From positions 54,906-82,897 of the forward strand of contig VHZZ01001036.1 in the NCBI GenBank assembly GCA_009801015.1: a stretch of 27,992 nt of DNA, given 5' to 3'. Source of the stretch: Silene noctiflora (taxonomy: Eukaryota; Streptophyta; Magnoliopsida; Caryophyllales; Caryophyllaceae). A program made the translations under genes and the position numbers. The first letter of the stretch is position 1, and the number at the start of each line of letters is the position of its first letter. Below the pieces are notes generated by a model. The model saw only the letters and a list, made by a program, of their open reading frames with translations, ran no database searches and was not told where the DNA came from. This document shows, in pieces, positions 9,516 through 20,300 of this stretch.

Positions 9516-11157
9516 TTACTCCACCATGGCATCGACCGGGGTAGCTTCTACTCCGGGTTTTGATGATTCACCTTGGCTCTTCTTACCTGCATAATTTCAT
9601 TCCAAATCTTTACTTATTATCCGGTTTTAAAGGGTCTTTTCTCTTCTATGACTGAGGGAGACTAGAGACACAGAAGCATTACCTTTGCCTTTTCTGCTTT
9701 TGGCTCTAAGCTTTACACTCTTCTTGACAAGGAACTTGGCGGAGGTTTTTTTGGAGTCTTTGGAAGAACCTACATTTTGTTACAAAAACATGAAAGAGAA
9801 AATATTAATGAAAAGCAACAAATTCATCAAAACCCTTGCATCCAATGCCATGATTTGTATAAGTTCACACATCTACAGATTTATACACTACAGTCTACAT
9901 AAATTCAGAACACAGTTCCGCACTCAACAAGTCAGCACAAATAGCCTAAGTTTTATGCAAGTTTGTCATCAGTAACATATAAGGATGCCCAAGCAAGGTT
10001 CATATTGAAAGTGTCTTCTCGAAAACCAATTCATAGCAGACATAAGCAGAAAAAAAGAAGCCGACTAAATATAACAAACTTAGCACTTGCTATCCCAAAC
10101 TAAGCAAGCACCCTTGTAAACCTCCCCTAACATATGCATCGGAAAGATGACATTAAAGTTAAACTACGCCAATACATGTTCAAGTTTTCAACATGGCTGC
10201 AATTCAAATCGATTCCCATTAAATTGTATCCAAAAGGCCACAACCATAATACTCCCCCCGTCTCATTCAAACAAATGAATGGGATGGAGGGAGTACAAAA
10301 TATACTGTTGCAAAGACGACATACCAATTAGCAAGTAAAAAACAAGAAAAACGATGTTCAGCTACGTGACTCAAACACAAAAGGAACTCCACAGATGTTA
10401 AAAGGCCCCATAACAAAGTCCAGCTGACAAGATTGAACCAGTTGATAACATTCTCCTTCACTGAATAAACTAATTCATAGCTAATGTCCAGTATTCCAGA
10501 CTTAATTATATTGCTTATTTGCTTAATACTCCCAACAGAAATAAATAAATCGACATTCACAATGCTATGTTACTCGGACACTTCAATTTAGTTGCGCCAC
10601 ACTTGAATGTCGACAGGACTCATCGGAAAATTGAAAATTAGCAGAAAATAACCGTATCCAACACTCCAATACTGAGTAATAATAGTAGTAGAAAATGAAC
10701 GAACCATCGGCCGACGCCATTTCAACATCTTGTAGAGAAATAAGGCCTTTCTCAACAGCCTCCTTTTGATCCTACAATTAATTAATTCCAATCACAATGT
10801 ATAAGTACATGACAATAGTCTACAAATACAGGAAATAATTACTCGCTCCGTCTCAATCATTTGTTTACCTCTAATAAAAATATTTGTTTACCTCTAATAA
10901 AAATACATCGACAATAAAAAAAAAAAAAAAAAAAAAAAGTAAGCAAATGATTACGACGGAGAGAAGAGTACTAAAAGAAGGTTAGAAAAAAATACACGAC
11001 GCCATTTCTTGAGGTTCTTGCGTTGGCGTTTGCCGGAGACGGATTGGAGTTGAGTAGGGCGCTTGAGTTTTCTGGAAACGGGATCACCTTGAATGTTACG
11101 TTTGGTTTGTGATATTATCGCCCTACGCCGCTTCTGCACCTCGTTAAATTTCGCCAT
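9516..11157 (-). CDS. Small conserved basic plant protein of unknown function
   Basis: Exons in transcript order: 11157-10996, 10771-10705, 9769-9683, 9586-9516; 387 nt, 128 aa, all splice sites GT-AG and all phases closed. I recall similar short plant proteins that start MAKFN(x)VQK and end in VDAMVE, but no assigned function. What can be seen: a very basic N-terminal half, including SGKRQRKNLKKWRR (residues 41-54), a likely nuclear/nucleolar targeting region; a short helical acidic-basic stretch DQKEAVEKGLISLQDVEM from residue 55; a second Lys/Ser-rich basic block (residues about 80-107); and an acidic C-terminus. No membrane segment or signal peptide. The in-frame ATG at 11175 would add six residues; the ATG at 11157 is preferred because it gives the MAKFN start. 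Both larger introns carry Stowaway MITEs. A nucleolar or RNA-related role is only a guess from charge. Confidence 0.85.
10252..10293. mobile_element. Minimal Stowaway-like MITE (42 bp)
   Basis: CTCCCCCCGTCTCATTC at the left and its near-inverse GAATGGGATGGAGGGAG at the right are separated by only eight bases, and TA flanks both sides (10250-10251, 10294-10295). These are Stowaway (Tc1/mariner) terminal features in an extremely short copy. It lies in intron 2 of the small basic protein gene. Confidence 0.65.
10842..10968. mobile_element. Stowaway-like MITE with poly-A core
   Basis: The left end is CTCGCTCCGTCTCAATCATTTG; the right end read inverted is CTCTTCTCTCCGTCGTAATC. TA dinucleotides flank both ends (10840-10841, 10969-10970). 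The interior contains a direct repeat of ATTTGTTTACCTCTAATAAA and a run of more than 20 A. It lies in intron 1 of the small basic protein gene. Confidence 0.65.
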
Positions 11158-12384
11158 TCTAATTTCAATTTCCAACCCTAGCTTTTTTTTTTTTTTGTGC
11201 TGCTCCTTTCTTTTTATACCTTCGTTTTTTAGATTACCTACCTATCGGCCCCTTACCCTCTCCTTTAAAATCGTTTTAGGTCTAAATTGTGTTTGGATCA
11301 TCTAGTGAGGTTAAATAACCCTTCGGAATAGAGTTTATATTCATACTGATATAGGAATTTTTACTTTTATGTGTATTTGTAAATGCATTCTTACATTATT
11401 CTTTTACTACTCCGTACTATTTATGATAAACTCTATCAACTCTACAAAATACAAACTTTGAAACTCATTGTAAAACAAAAACTGTCTACTCACTATGGTT
11501 TCAAATAAGATTTTGTGCCTTGACATTCGCTAAAATATGTATGATAATAATAAAGTAAGCCATTAGTCTCCTACTATAAAAGAAGCAAGTACTAATTAGT
11601 GTTATAAGGAAGTACTAATTAGTGTTTGCTATTCAAGATGCCATCTCCATTGGTTTTCGTCATATTGATGCTAATACCGATTGCTTAAATTTAGCATTAC
11701 AAGTTGGAGGCAATGCAGTAAGGAACCATGATATCAAGACCATACTCCTTAGTATTACTGATTTAATTTTCTCTTGTCATTGTCCTAGTTGTCTTAACAG
11801 GGTTACCCATGCCCTTGTTTTAGGTGCAAGGATATATGTGCTTTCTGTCAAAAAAAAAAAAAACCCTGCTCGTTCCAACTTCTGTATAATTCAACCCTTC
11901 ACTGGATTATCCGAAATAAGTTTCTATGAATTCGAGTGAAATAATTTATTTCGCAGTGAAATATGTGATTAGGCTATTTTTATTTTGTTTTTTCTACAAG
12001 TAAAATCCGTACTCAGATTATCTTTGTTGCTTATTGGATTTGAGCGAGCATCTACCTTCAAAATGCTTTTTTCCCACCTTAGACTATGCAAGAAGTATAA
12101 GCTGTATGTGTAAATGTAATCATATCCAAGCAAATGTGACGGTAAATCAATCATTATCTGATTATTGCATCACTTTGCTTTGATATATGTATTAGACTTC
12201 TGTACACCCAAAGTTCTTGTTGATATCAACAGAATCAAATACGATGAGGTTCCGTATAACACCAACTCATGTCTCCTTACAACCTTATCGTCTCATCTGA
12301 GGTTAACACTGTGATTCAAGGTAATGAAATTAAAACAGTATGCTTCGTATGTTATAAATCATCTGTAGAGCAAAGTAGAAGAAA
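11158..12384. other. Intergenic region between the small basic protein gene and the sugar transporter
   Basis: This region holds the promoter side of the small basic protein gene (pyrimidine-rich leader at 11170-11215) and the 3' side of the transporter gene. At about 11589-11630 the word AAGTACTAATTAGTGTT occurs twice in direct repeat. The RNase H-like remnant at 11622-11846 is the only protein-like signal. Confidence 0.5.
11622..11846 (+). pseudogene. RNase H-like (RVT_3 type) remnant of a LINE-related sequence
   Basis: The frame reads DAISIGFRHIDANTDCLNLAL, followed about 20 residues later by ILLSITDLIF and then CLNRVTHALVLGAR. This order matches the plant RVT_3/RNase H domain: (A)(L)xxGFxxIxxETDCL, then a DI..L segment, then NRVAHALA. 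The strand-two ETD appears as NTD. No upstream reverse transcriptase is present and the frame ends in poly-A and unrelated sequence, so I treat it as a decayed fragment. Similarity was judged by eye, so the assignment is moderate. Confidence 0.5.
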
Positions 12385-15300
12385 TTATAAGAGTTTGGCT
12401 TCTATCTCCTCCAGCGTTAGGCCTTTGGTCTCCGGGATTATATAGAATATGAAGACGAGAGACAAGACAGCTACGCCGCCAAACATAAAGAATATAGCTC
12501 CTGCGCCTATCAGATCCTGCAACATTACATTTGTCAATGCTATGGAGTACTTTCCATTGAATTAAATGCGAAAACAAGAGAGGAAAAAAAATAATCTGTA
12601 AGAATACCTTCAATGGTGAAAATGCGAAAGTAACTAGGGCATTTGAACCGAAATTAATTAGCACAGCGAGACTTAATCCTCTTCCTCTCATGCGCAAAGG
12701 AAATATTTCTGAAATCATCAGCCACCCAATTGGACCAAACGATAGCTGCAACAAACACACTCCACAAATGTGAACCTCCATTTTGTAAGCCAATATATAT
12801 AACAATGTCTAATTCCCATTAATGGCGCTATTCTGTCCCCTGTTCTGCTGGCATCCGTGGTGGTTCCTAGATTTTTTGTAAGGGGTCAACAAGTTGATAT
12901 ATATGCTTGATAAAAGTAGCATCACCTGATAACAACCAACATAAAGAAGCAGGCCAATCACCGCCACAGCTGGAGCATCTCTTAGGAAAGTGTAATAAGC
13001 TCCTAGCAGCATTAACGATATCACCTGTCAAATCAGCAGAAACTCACTTCAGGTTAAAAAACACGAATTCAAGTTTATATGGTCCTATTATCAAATCACA
13101 CCGCATTGCGGCCTCTTTGTAAATGTCTTTTAAGGTTAGTAGGTTACTACTTACAACTTAAAAGGACTTTTCTCGGAAGTGGTACTGGACACATTTGTAG
13201 ACCAGGAAAAAGTATTTCATTCCATGACACTATCAGATCACATTTATTACCAACATATAATTAATTGAAGGCACTAGTTCATAATGTATATCTGAACGGA
13301 AGGAAACGGGAGAGATTACCATCCCAGATACACCACCAAGTAGTAATGGTCTTCTCCCAAGTTTATCAACAATCAATACAGCAGCTCCAGTAGTTATCAG
13401 CTGAAAGAAGTTAATTCATGTCAATAAATTGGGGATAGTTAACATGCAATACAGAATAAGAGATGATGTATGCAGGTTCTCAGACCTTTGAAAAATCTAA
13501 TGCCTCATCTGATGGCTTACGTAACTATTTACTACAGTATATATATTTATATAGGAAGACTGATCTACAATTTCAGAACGGTTCGGTCCAATATTTGACA
13601 GGTAGCTTTGAAAAGACCGTAAAATAGCACAAGTATCCCTGCTAAATGGCCATACAAGAAAAATTTATGAATGCACAGTTGCAGACAGACTACAGCAAAA
13701 AAAAATCTGCAGTTAAATTTCGTATGAACCTTTTCAGAACTTAAAAAGCTACATTTAGCAAAATGTACTCAACATTTCAATGAGTTTAAAACCTCTGATT
13801 TTTCTATAAGAAGAGGACGCTATAGTTTAAATCTTGAACGCTCAGATGATACAATTTCCAAGTACAAAGAGAGCGAGAGGAAGAATGAAAATAAGTAGGT
13901 TTCTTGGATCTAGGCAACACGGAATATTTATAAAAAGAGTGCTTCAACATCAGTAATCAGAAATCTACCTTAAACACACCAAGAAGAATTGACACCCTGG
14001 TCGCATCAGCCGCAGCAGAAAATCCTGCATTCTGTTGCGTAACTGGTGATTAAAGAAGGTTAATAAAAACTCCCATAAGCATCAGTACAAAATATATTAC
14101 CTGCAAGATACTGCCAGCATAATATAACACGCTTGGTTGACCTGTTATCTGTTAAAAACATAAATTATTACATGCAACTAAGAACCCGAAATCTAAGCGT
14201 AAATGTACTGCAATTCACCAGAAATAATGGTACCTGCTGGAATAAGACTAAACCACAACCAATAATCAGAGCCTTCAAATACTTTCCTCTAAAAAGTTCA
14301 GCTGTGGTTACATTATCCAGTTCACCAGCCACTGAAAGTTCAGTAAGTATCTCATCAACTTGTTGAGGGGCAGTATCACTACTAGCCTGACCTCTAAGTT
14401 TGCACATGCAACAAATGGCAGTTTCCCTTAAGTCTTGCATGTTTCCTTTTCCTTGTATTGCACACAAAAGCAGCCATCTGGGCGTGTCAGGCAGCCACCA
14501 CATTCCAACTACCATTACAATGGCTATAGGAAAACTAGCTCCATACATATAGCGCCAACCAGCCACGACGTTCACTAAGAGGCTTCCAATAGTATAACCA
14601 ATCTGCAAAAGTAAACCAACGATCCAAACTTATAAAGAAGATATGCGACTGAAAGACATATTGGTAAGCACTTGACTAGGGCGTAAGATGCTTGATGCCA
14701 TCAGAAGCAGCCAAATGTTAAGATATTGGAAGCGAACACTTACAACCATGCCGATAACAATAAAGAACTCTTTCAGAGATATTAGCTGTCCTCGAATATG
14801 TGATGGTGCAGTCTCAGCTATGTACATTGGTGCGGCATGCATTGCCTAAATGTAGAGGCAAAAGAATTAAGCTAAAGAACATTAATACTCGCCATACCAG
14901 AACAAAAAAAATTATAAACAGATCCACTGATCTTTAGAAACGGAGGAACCGAATCATACAATCACAAGACTCATACCAGTCCAATTCCTATGCCAAATAT
15001 AAAACGGCCAATCACCATGAGCAAGTAGTTGGGAGCAACAGCTGTAACTAAAGCTCCAAGAAAATATATTATAGCAGCTGAAATCAACTCTTTCCTCCGT
15101 CCTACAAAATGTGTTCTTTATACCGTCAAATAATCCTTGAAGATTGAAGTAACTGACATAGAGAGCAGAAGGCTTAAAATAACAGATATGCACCTAGGAA
15201 GTCAGCGACATTAAAGGCCAAGGCAGAACCTATGAGAGCCCCATACAATGATCCACTGCTCTGCAAAGTGCGGGGTTGTTAAGCATGAATCGGTGTACTA

Positions 15301-16208
15301 CTTCTCAGAAAAAAAAACCCATCTCAGCACCAGTAGAAACTAGGGAATGAGGCCACTGAGTAGTCATGACTCAAAGGAATAGACGAACTTACTATAAGAC
15401 CGACTTCAACGGAACTCAAGTTGTACCATGAAGTTCCACTAAATGTAGCTGACTGCAACACAAAACCAAATGTAGACCCAATTCATTATACTGCAAGATA
15501 AACTAGAGTTAAGTAGCAAAGGCATGACATTATAGCTTGTAAAAGTGTAGCCAGAAAATGTGTGTTTTATAAATCATACCCCAATAGAAATAGTGGCACT
15601 AGAAGTAGCACCAATATCATAGCCATAGAGTAGACCTCCAAGAGCTGGAAATAAAAATCTGATGAAACACAACACAGTTTATCAAAACCACGTTGCGGAT
15701 GACACATATGCACAGTTAATAGACAATCAAGCAGATTTTTTAGTAAGTGGTTGATGGAGTATTAGTTACGTATTTCATCCGGAGGAATTGTGTAATCCCT
15801 AGGAAGTTTCAATTAATGTGAATTGAATTTTGCAATTGACGTGAATTGAATTTGAAATTCCCGTATAATTCCCGTATATTTCCCGTATATTTAGTTGGGC
15901 AAGCAAAGAAGCACTAAAATGACTAGCAAAAGCCAAGATGATGAAGATGAAAGAAAAGAAGAAGAAAAAGGAAAAAAGTGGTTACGCAAAGATACAAGAA
16001 AGGAGAGAGTAAGACTCGGGCGTCGAGTGAGATTCATTTAAGAGCGGTTCTTCTGCGTGCTCCTGTAAAAGCAGTAGAATTTAGCAGTAGAATTTAGCAG
16101 TAGAATTCAGAGACGAATATAATTAAGAGAAATTCAGTGAAATGAAAAAAGGAAGAATACCTTAGCGGAAAAAGAATGATGATCGACGTGGGAGATGGCG
16201 GAAGCCAT
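12385..16208 (-). CDS. VGT: Vacuolar glucose transporter / D-xylose-proton symporter-like MFS protein
   Basis: Exons in transcript order: 16208-16161, 16062-15986, 15658-15580, 15452-15393, 15260-15194, 15101-14977, 14845-14744, 14602-14234, 14148-14101, 14031-13969, 13400-13320, 13024-12926, 12745-12608, 12516-12385; 1488 nt, 495 aa, all GT-AG. It belongs to the monosaccharide transporter subfamily with AtVGT1/2, proton-coupled hexose import at the tonoplast. Visible motifs: LLYGYDIG in helix 1, GRRKE (111-115), PMYIAETAP (about 157-165), PDTPRWLL (224-231), QQITGQP (about 308-314), DKLGRRP (358-364), SEIFPLRMRGRG (418-429) and the C-terminal PETKGL (480-485). Twelve membrane helices are expected. 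The N-terminus is short, with no plastid transit peptide, and carries an acidic cluster before Leu-Leu (AEEPLL, 19-24), as is common in tonoplast sugar carriers. The plastid-type homologue is less likely because no long N-terminal extension exists. Confidence 0.93.
16071..16110. repeat. Three-copy 14-bp tandem repeat in transporter intron 1
   Basis: GCAGTAGAATTTA is repeated three times head to tail with the third copy ending ATTCA. It sits a few bases upstream (in transcript terms) of the exon 2 acceptor at 16063, so length variation here could affect the acceptor region. No other role is visible. Confidence 0.6.
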
Positions 16209-17353
16209 GAGAGAATGGGTAAATGAAGGACAAAAACTGTGTGTTTAAGTCTCACTATCAACTTAAGAAACTATTCCAGTCACTCAAAATTACCACATTT
16301 ACCAGGGGTGACTTAGAACTTAACAAACTATTCCATCCAACTATTCTAGTGGAAGGTTAAAGTCATTTGGCTTACGTCTTGCTCAATCTCACATTCCTTC
16401 ATTAATTCCACCTAATTCTTTAAATTTCAACCTGTTTGATATTCGGATCTCTCAAATTTGGGTCAACCGTCTAATCCAAATACCTTTGAGAAACTCAAAT
16501 TTCGAATTTAATTTTGGAGTTAGAGAAGACGCAATTTTAGATTGAATTTGTTTAGGACTTGATCCATTGCATATTCTAGATAAGAGCAATTATTTACTTT
16601 TACTTTTAGAATAAAGATCAATTTAAGCTTCACAGCCGCTGTTGGGTACAAATTTAAGCTTCAAAGTGGTTGGTAGTTTATTTACGTTACTCAACAGTCC
16701 CAACACCCACCAAATGACTGTATGTAAATCAAACAACGTGGGCTATAATGGTTCATTCATTTCGCATTGCATCACTTCTACAAACACACAAATAATTGCT
16801 GCAAACGTATCAATGATGCCCATGATGTCGAATCGAGAGAACTTTGTAGAATATATCAGCAACAACTACCAGTCTACCACAATACTGCAACATCTCAGAG
16901 ACTTGATAGCTGCTACACCATTTATTCTAACCACATGTGCCTGTATTTGCCCCAACTAAAATGAAACTCCCAACTTTTTTGGGTTTTATGTTTATACAAC
17001 ATTTCCACCTATCAGCACATTCAGCAGAGTTATAGGATGATAACGGAAACTCTCGTCCACTTCATTATCCTAACACATTTTCAATTTGAAAGAGTTAACT
17101 TGCTCCATGTAACAGCTCAAAAGTTTTTATAAACACAATTACTCTAGACGAAAGAAAAAAAATGCATACAGATCAGAGGAAGAAATAAACCTCCGAGTTT
17201 TGTAAAAATTAAATCCAAATTCCCAAACAAAAACAAGAGTGACAACTGTTCCATAATTCCAATTGTTTCAGCAACAGCAATCCTTGTCAAACAAGACATT
17301 ATTGAATGAACAGGTTGGCTCTATTGGAAGATAACGCCACATCAAATTACAAG
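16209..17353. other. Intergenic region upstream of the transporter gene and downstream of NDUFA12
   Basis: No exon, inverted repeat or mobile-element end is recognisable. The frames at 16642-16964 overlap each other in two phases and have no family resemblance. The last 150 bases before 17354 probably form the NDUFA12 3' UTR. Confidence 0.5.
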
Positions 17354-19998
17354 TTACCCCTTCTTGGGCTGCCAAGATTCGTACCTGGTCCAGTCCCTTT
17401 GACCAGGGTTAAGGGCGTGGCCTTTGGAATGGTAGATGTATTCATCACCCTCACCTGAGAAGTTCTCCTTATGATCAACCCCATACCTGCTTGGCTTGAG
17501 GCTGAGAAGCTGCAGCAAACACAAGAAAACAAGTCGGTTAAAACCTGAGCCGCATTAGTACAGTACCAAGCAAAACATTATCCCAAATCATAGAATAACC
17601 TCGTCCCCTGTGCGATCAGTTATGTGGTGGAGCCAACCATGCCATTCAGCTGGAACCTGGGAAGCATTATAGCGATTTTTGCTTGCATACTCCACCCATC
17701 TGTGCCTTCCTACCAAAGTATTCAATAAACAGAAACTCAGGCATCTTACCCAATGCAAACTTTCACAAACATTTTGTCATTTGCTGCAGGCATCCGAATA
17801 TAAATGTTGTCGACATTATTACTGCCTAGAAGACACTTGTTTCATAGCATTGTAACATGGCCGGGTGAAATGCTATCTTATTTTAGCAATGGCTATTTGA
17901 AATACAACTATGCCATGACAGACACTGGGTGTTACGATTATAGATCTATCTCTGTGAAATTGTATGATATTTTCCGACTGGTTCTTTCCTCTGTGAATTG
18001 GAGCGAAAGTTTAAAGCGGACTGTTCGGACAAATTGATATCAAACTCCACTAACAGAGAAATTTCTTAATGATACGTCAACCTAACACATAGCTGGCTAA
18101 AGAGGTTCCAGGTTCCAGGTTCTCAAAAACTCAAATTAGTGTACCCACTGGCCTTTATGTGTACAAGAAGGGATCACCATCATTTGCTATTCCCCTCTAC
18201 CACGAAATCTTAATTTTGCCAAGAAAATTAAAAATGAAGAAAGTGAACTGAGACCATGGAAAAAGCCTAAATAAGAGATCAACTGTAAAATCACATAAAA
18301 AGAAGGCAACGTCAAAGCTTCAGTAAGACGGTCCTACGCTAGTATAACAGACATGAGTGCGTATTCAAGGTTTGAGCCTTCAGTTTTCACGTTCAAACCA
18401 CAAAACTTGTTTAAAAACCTCAATTCTCACCTCATAGTACCCTAGGCCGTCTTCCATTAAAAGCAAAACCTATCACCGTACCCTTACAAATTTGGGGTTT
18501 TCTACGTAGTACCCTTGTGTTTTTTCGAATTCTTCGTGGTACCTTTCGTTTTTTTAAAAACAATACTGATACCCCTAAACTTGGTAAATAGTTCTTAGAA
18601 TACCCAAACTACTAAAAATCAATTTTCAAACAGCTAAATTTTGTAAGGAAAATATGTTTGCGATTGACTAAACAATATTTATGTCAATGGGTATGACAAA
18701 TTATTGCCAAAAGATCAACAAAAATTGCATAAAATAAACGTTTAAAAGAGGAGGACCGGTGCATTTTGGGTATTTTGATAGGTTTTAATTGAGTTTAGGG
18801 GTACCACCGATGTTTTAGAAAAACGAGGGGTATCATGTAGAATCCGAGAAAACACGAGGGTACCATGTAGAAAAATCCTAATCTTTTTTAGGGCAGTAAA
18901 GCTATAGTAAAACAAAAGGGCCCAAATGAATAAAATAAGCCTTTTTCAAGCATAAATGACAAGCTTTACTGGTGAATGAACGATTGCTAGGTTCAATAAT
19001 ACAGTAAATGTGGAGTACAGAAGGAACTCACCATACTGAAGATCCAAGTTCTCATAATACTTGTTGCCAAATTGATCAACACCCACAACCTTTGCACCTA
19101 TGTTGTGGATTTTTGTTTGCCTGAACATATAGACTCTCAGTTAACAAGCTAGTAGCTACAGTCTACGTAGAATCCTTATAATGTAATCCCAAAATAACAA
19201 AAAATGATGATCACAAGATCTTCAATTAACATCAGCAATGAAAATAGAGCAATGCAGTGGCGTAGCCACATGGAGGAAGGTGGGGTTTTGAGATCCCACA
19301 ACTTTTCGGACAGAAGGCTTTTTTTTTTTTATCGCTAAATTTGTTTGATTTGAACATTTTATTTCTTTTAGACCCCATAATAAAAAGAAACGTAGCAATT
19401 ACATTAAAATTGACCCCACGTTCTATCAATTCTGAGTTTCTGACTACGCCACTGCTTCCACGAACGATTAATAATCATAACAGTTAGCCAGCAATTCAAA
19501 ATGCTGAATAACATTAGGATCAAACTATCCCAAATTGGTGGGTGTTAAAGGAGGCATCGAGGCAGGCGAATGAAATTCGAACCTGCGGCCTAACGTCCAC
19601 AATAACTCCGTCTTAACCACTAAGCTAAAAGATTTATGATATAGAAAACGCGTAAATGTACGAAAAAGAGAGAAATTCACTTACAGCAGGTTGCCGTCTG
19701 GCAAACATCTCCTGAAAAAAAATTATTAGATTCAATGAGAAATCAACGATCAAAGAAGCCAATTAAATTAATTGACTAGATTTAAAAAAGAAGTCCGTAT
19801 AATAATATATGGATCGGAAAACCTAATTTAGGCGATGGAATGAATTAATTGATTGATTGATGAAATTGAGAAGGGAAAATGGAAATAAAGAAGAGAAAGT
19901 GTAACTTACAAAAAACCTTCATGTTTGAGTTCACGAAGGAAGTTGGTTAAGCCCTTCTCCTTGATCGCCTGGAGAGCGTTTTTGATGATGGAAGCCAT
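17354..19998 (-). CDS. NDUFA12: NADH:ubiquinone oxidoreductase accessory subunit NDUFA12 (B17.2)
   Basis: Exons in transcript order: 19998-19910, 19711-19685, 19120-19032, 17709-17600, 17509-17354; 471 nt, 156 aa, all GT-AG. This is an accessory subunit of mitochondrial complex I at the matrix arm. Family hallmarks are all present: CLPDGNLLQTKIHNIGA (from residue 32), GVDQFGNKYYEN, GRHRWVEYA, SQVPAEWHGWLHHITD, YGVDHKENFSGEGDEYIYHSKGH split across the last exon, and NPGQRDWTRYESW near the end. Length matches plant homologues (about 159 aa), and there is no long presequence, as is usual for this subunit. Exon 2 has only 27 bases, a microexon. Introns 2 and 3 carry a SINE-like piece and two inverted-repeat elements. 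Two TGGGCY motifs lie upstream. Confidence 0.96.
18491..18882. mobile_element. Long inverted-repeat MITE in NDUFA12 intron 3
   Basis: The left arm (about 18491-18582) and right arm (about 18793-18882) are inverted copies of roughly 90 bases. They share, in order, GGNTTTTCTAC, GTACCCTYGTGTTTT, TCGNATTCT, GGTACCYNTCGTTTTT and TACCCCTAAAC. The loop is about 200 bases and AT-rich, with no frame. Such long arms would make a strong hairpin in the pre-mRNA. I could not find a target duplication, so the superfamily is unresolved. Confidence 0.6.
19254..19455. mobile_element. Short TIR element (GCAGTGGCGTAG ends) in NDUFA12 intron 2
   Basis: The left terminus GCAGTGGCGTAGCCA and the inverted right terminus GCAGTGGCGTAGTCA match at 14 of 15 positions. 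The 202-bp interior has a T-rich run and no frame. Ends beginning CAGTGGCG are common in plant hAT-like MITEs. No 8-bp duplication is evident in the flanks, so the family call is tentative. Confidence 0.55.
19545..19635 (-). mobile_element. tRNA-derived SINE-like sequence in NDUFA12 intron 2
   Basis: Read on the minus strand, TAGCTTAGTGGTTAAGACG matches a polymerase III A box (TRGYNNARNGG) and GGTTCGAATTTC, about 30 bases later, matches a B box (GGTTCGANTCC). The spacing is tRNA-like, but no clover-leaf acceptor stem or anticodon arm fits a working tRNA. A tRNA-headed SINE is therefore more likely than a tRNA gene. No poly-A/T tail or target duplication was identified. Confidence 0.5.
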
Positions 19999-20055
19999 TT
20001 TCGACCTGTTTTCTCTCTCTTCAACTTCCTCAATCTATCTTTCCTCAAACTAATA

Positions 20056-20084
20056 TGGGCTTTACTCTTAACTATTCCTGGGCC
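20056..20084 (-). promoter_or_regulatory. Two site II (TGGGCY) motifs upstream of NDUFA12
   Basis: TGGGCT at 20056-20061 and TGGGCC at 20079-20084 lie 58 and 81 bases before the NDUFA12 ATG. Paired TGGGCY motifs in this range are known from promoters of plant nuclear genes for respiratory-chain subunits. Function is inferred from motif and position. Confidence 0.5.
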
Positions 20085-20135
20085 GGGTCTCACGCCCTCA
20101 CTATTCAACTCCTTTGGTCCATCGTGTGCTTTTTT

Positions 20136-20300
20136 TTGGTAGCAATAGATACAAGGATTAATTCTCATTTCAGCTCTAGCAAGGGTATGGACAACCTTAT
20201 TAAGACGACGAGTAATAAAACTAAAATTAGATTGATTCTCCGGCATAAATTCCAATTTTTTGGATAAGTATTGTAAATCTATACTACGTGCTGATTTCAA
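20136..20300 (-). pseudogene. RNase H-like (RVT_3 type) C-terminal remnant
   Basis: The minus-strand frame contains NFSFITRRLNKVVHTLARAEM, which fits the final RNase H motif of plant LINE-type and RVT_3 proteins (FxFVPRxxNxVAHxLARxA). The upstream D/E-bearing strands are missing from the frame. It is followed by a TGC-rich tail and then the NDUFA12 leader. It is a second copy of the kind of remnant found at 11622-11846, in the opposite orientation. Confidence 0.5.

Noticed and set aside
9339..9563. A 74-residue plus-strand gene
   Set aside because: Its end is antisense to the final exon of the small basic protein gene and it has no supporting features.
11622..11720. Aldo-keto reductase fragment (GFRHID resembles GYRHID)
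   Set aside because: The following NTDCLNLAL and NRVTHALV in order fit an RNase H-like domain much better.
16642..16964. Two overlapping open frames between the transporter and NDUFA12
   Set aside because: They overlap in different phases, lack splice context and match no family I know.
19545..19635. A functional tRNA gene on the minus strand
   Set aside because: A and B boxes are present but no acceptor stem or anticodon arm can be drawn; SINE-like is the better call.
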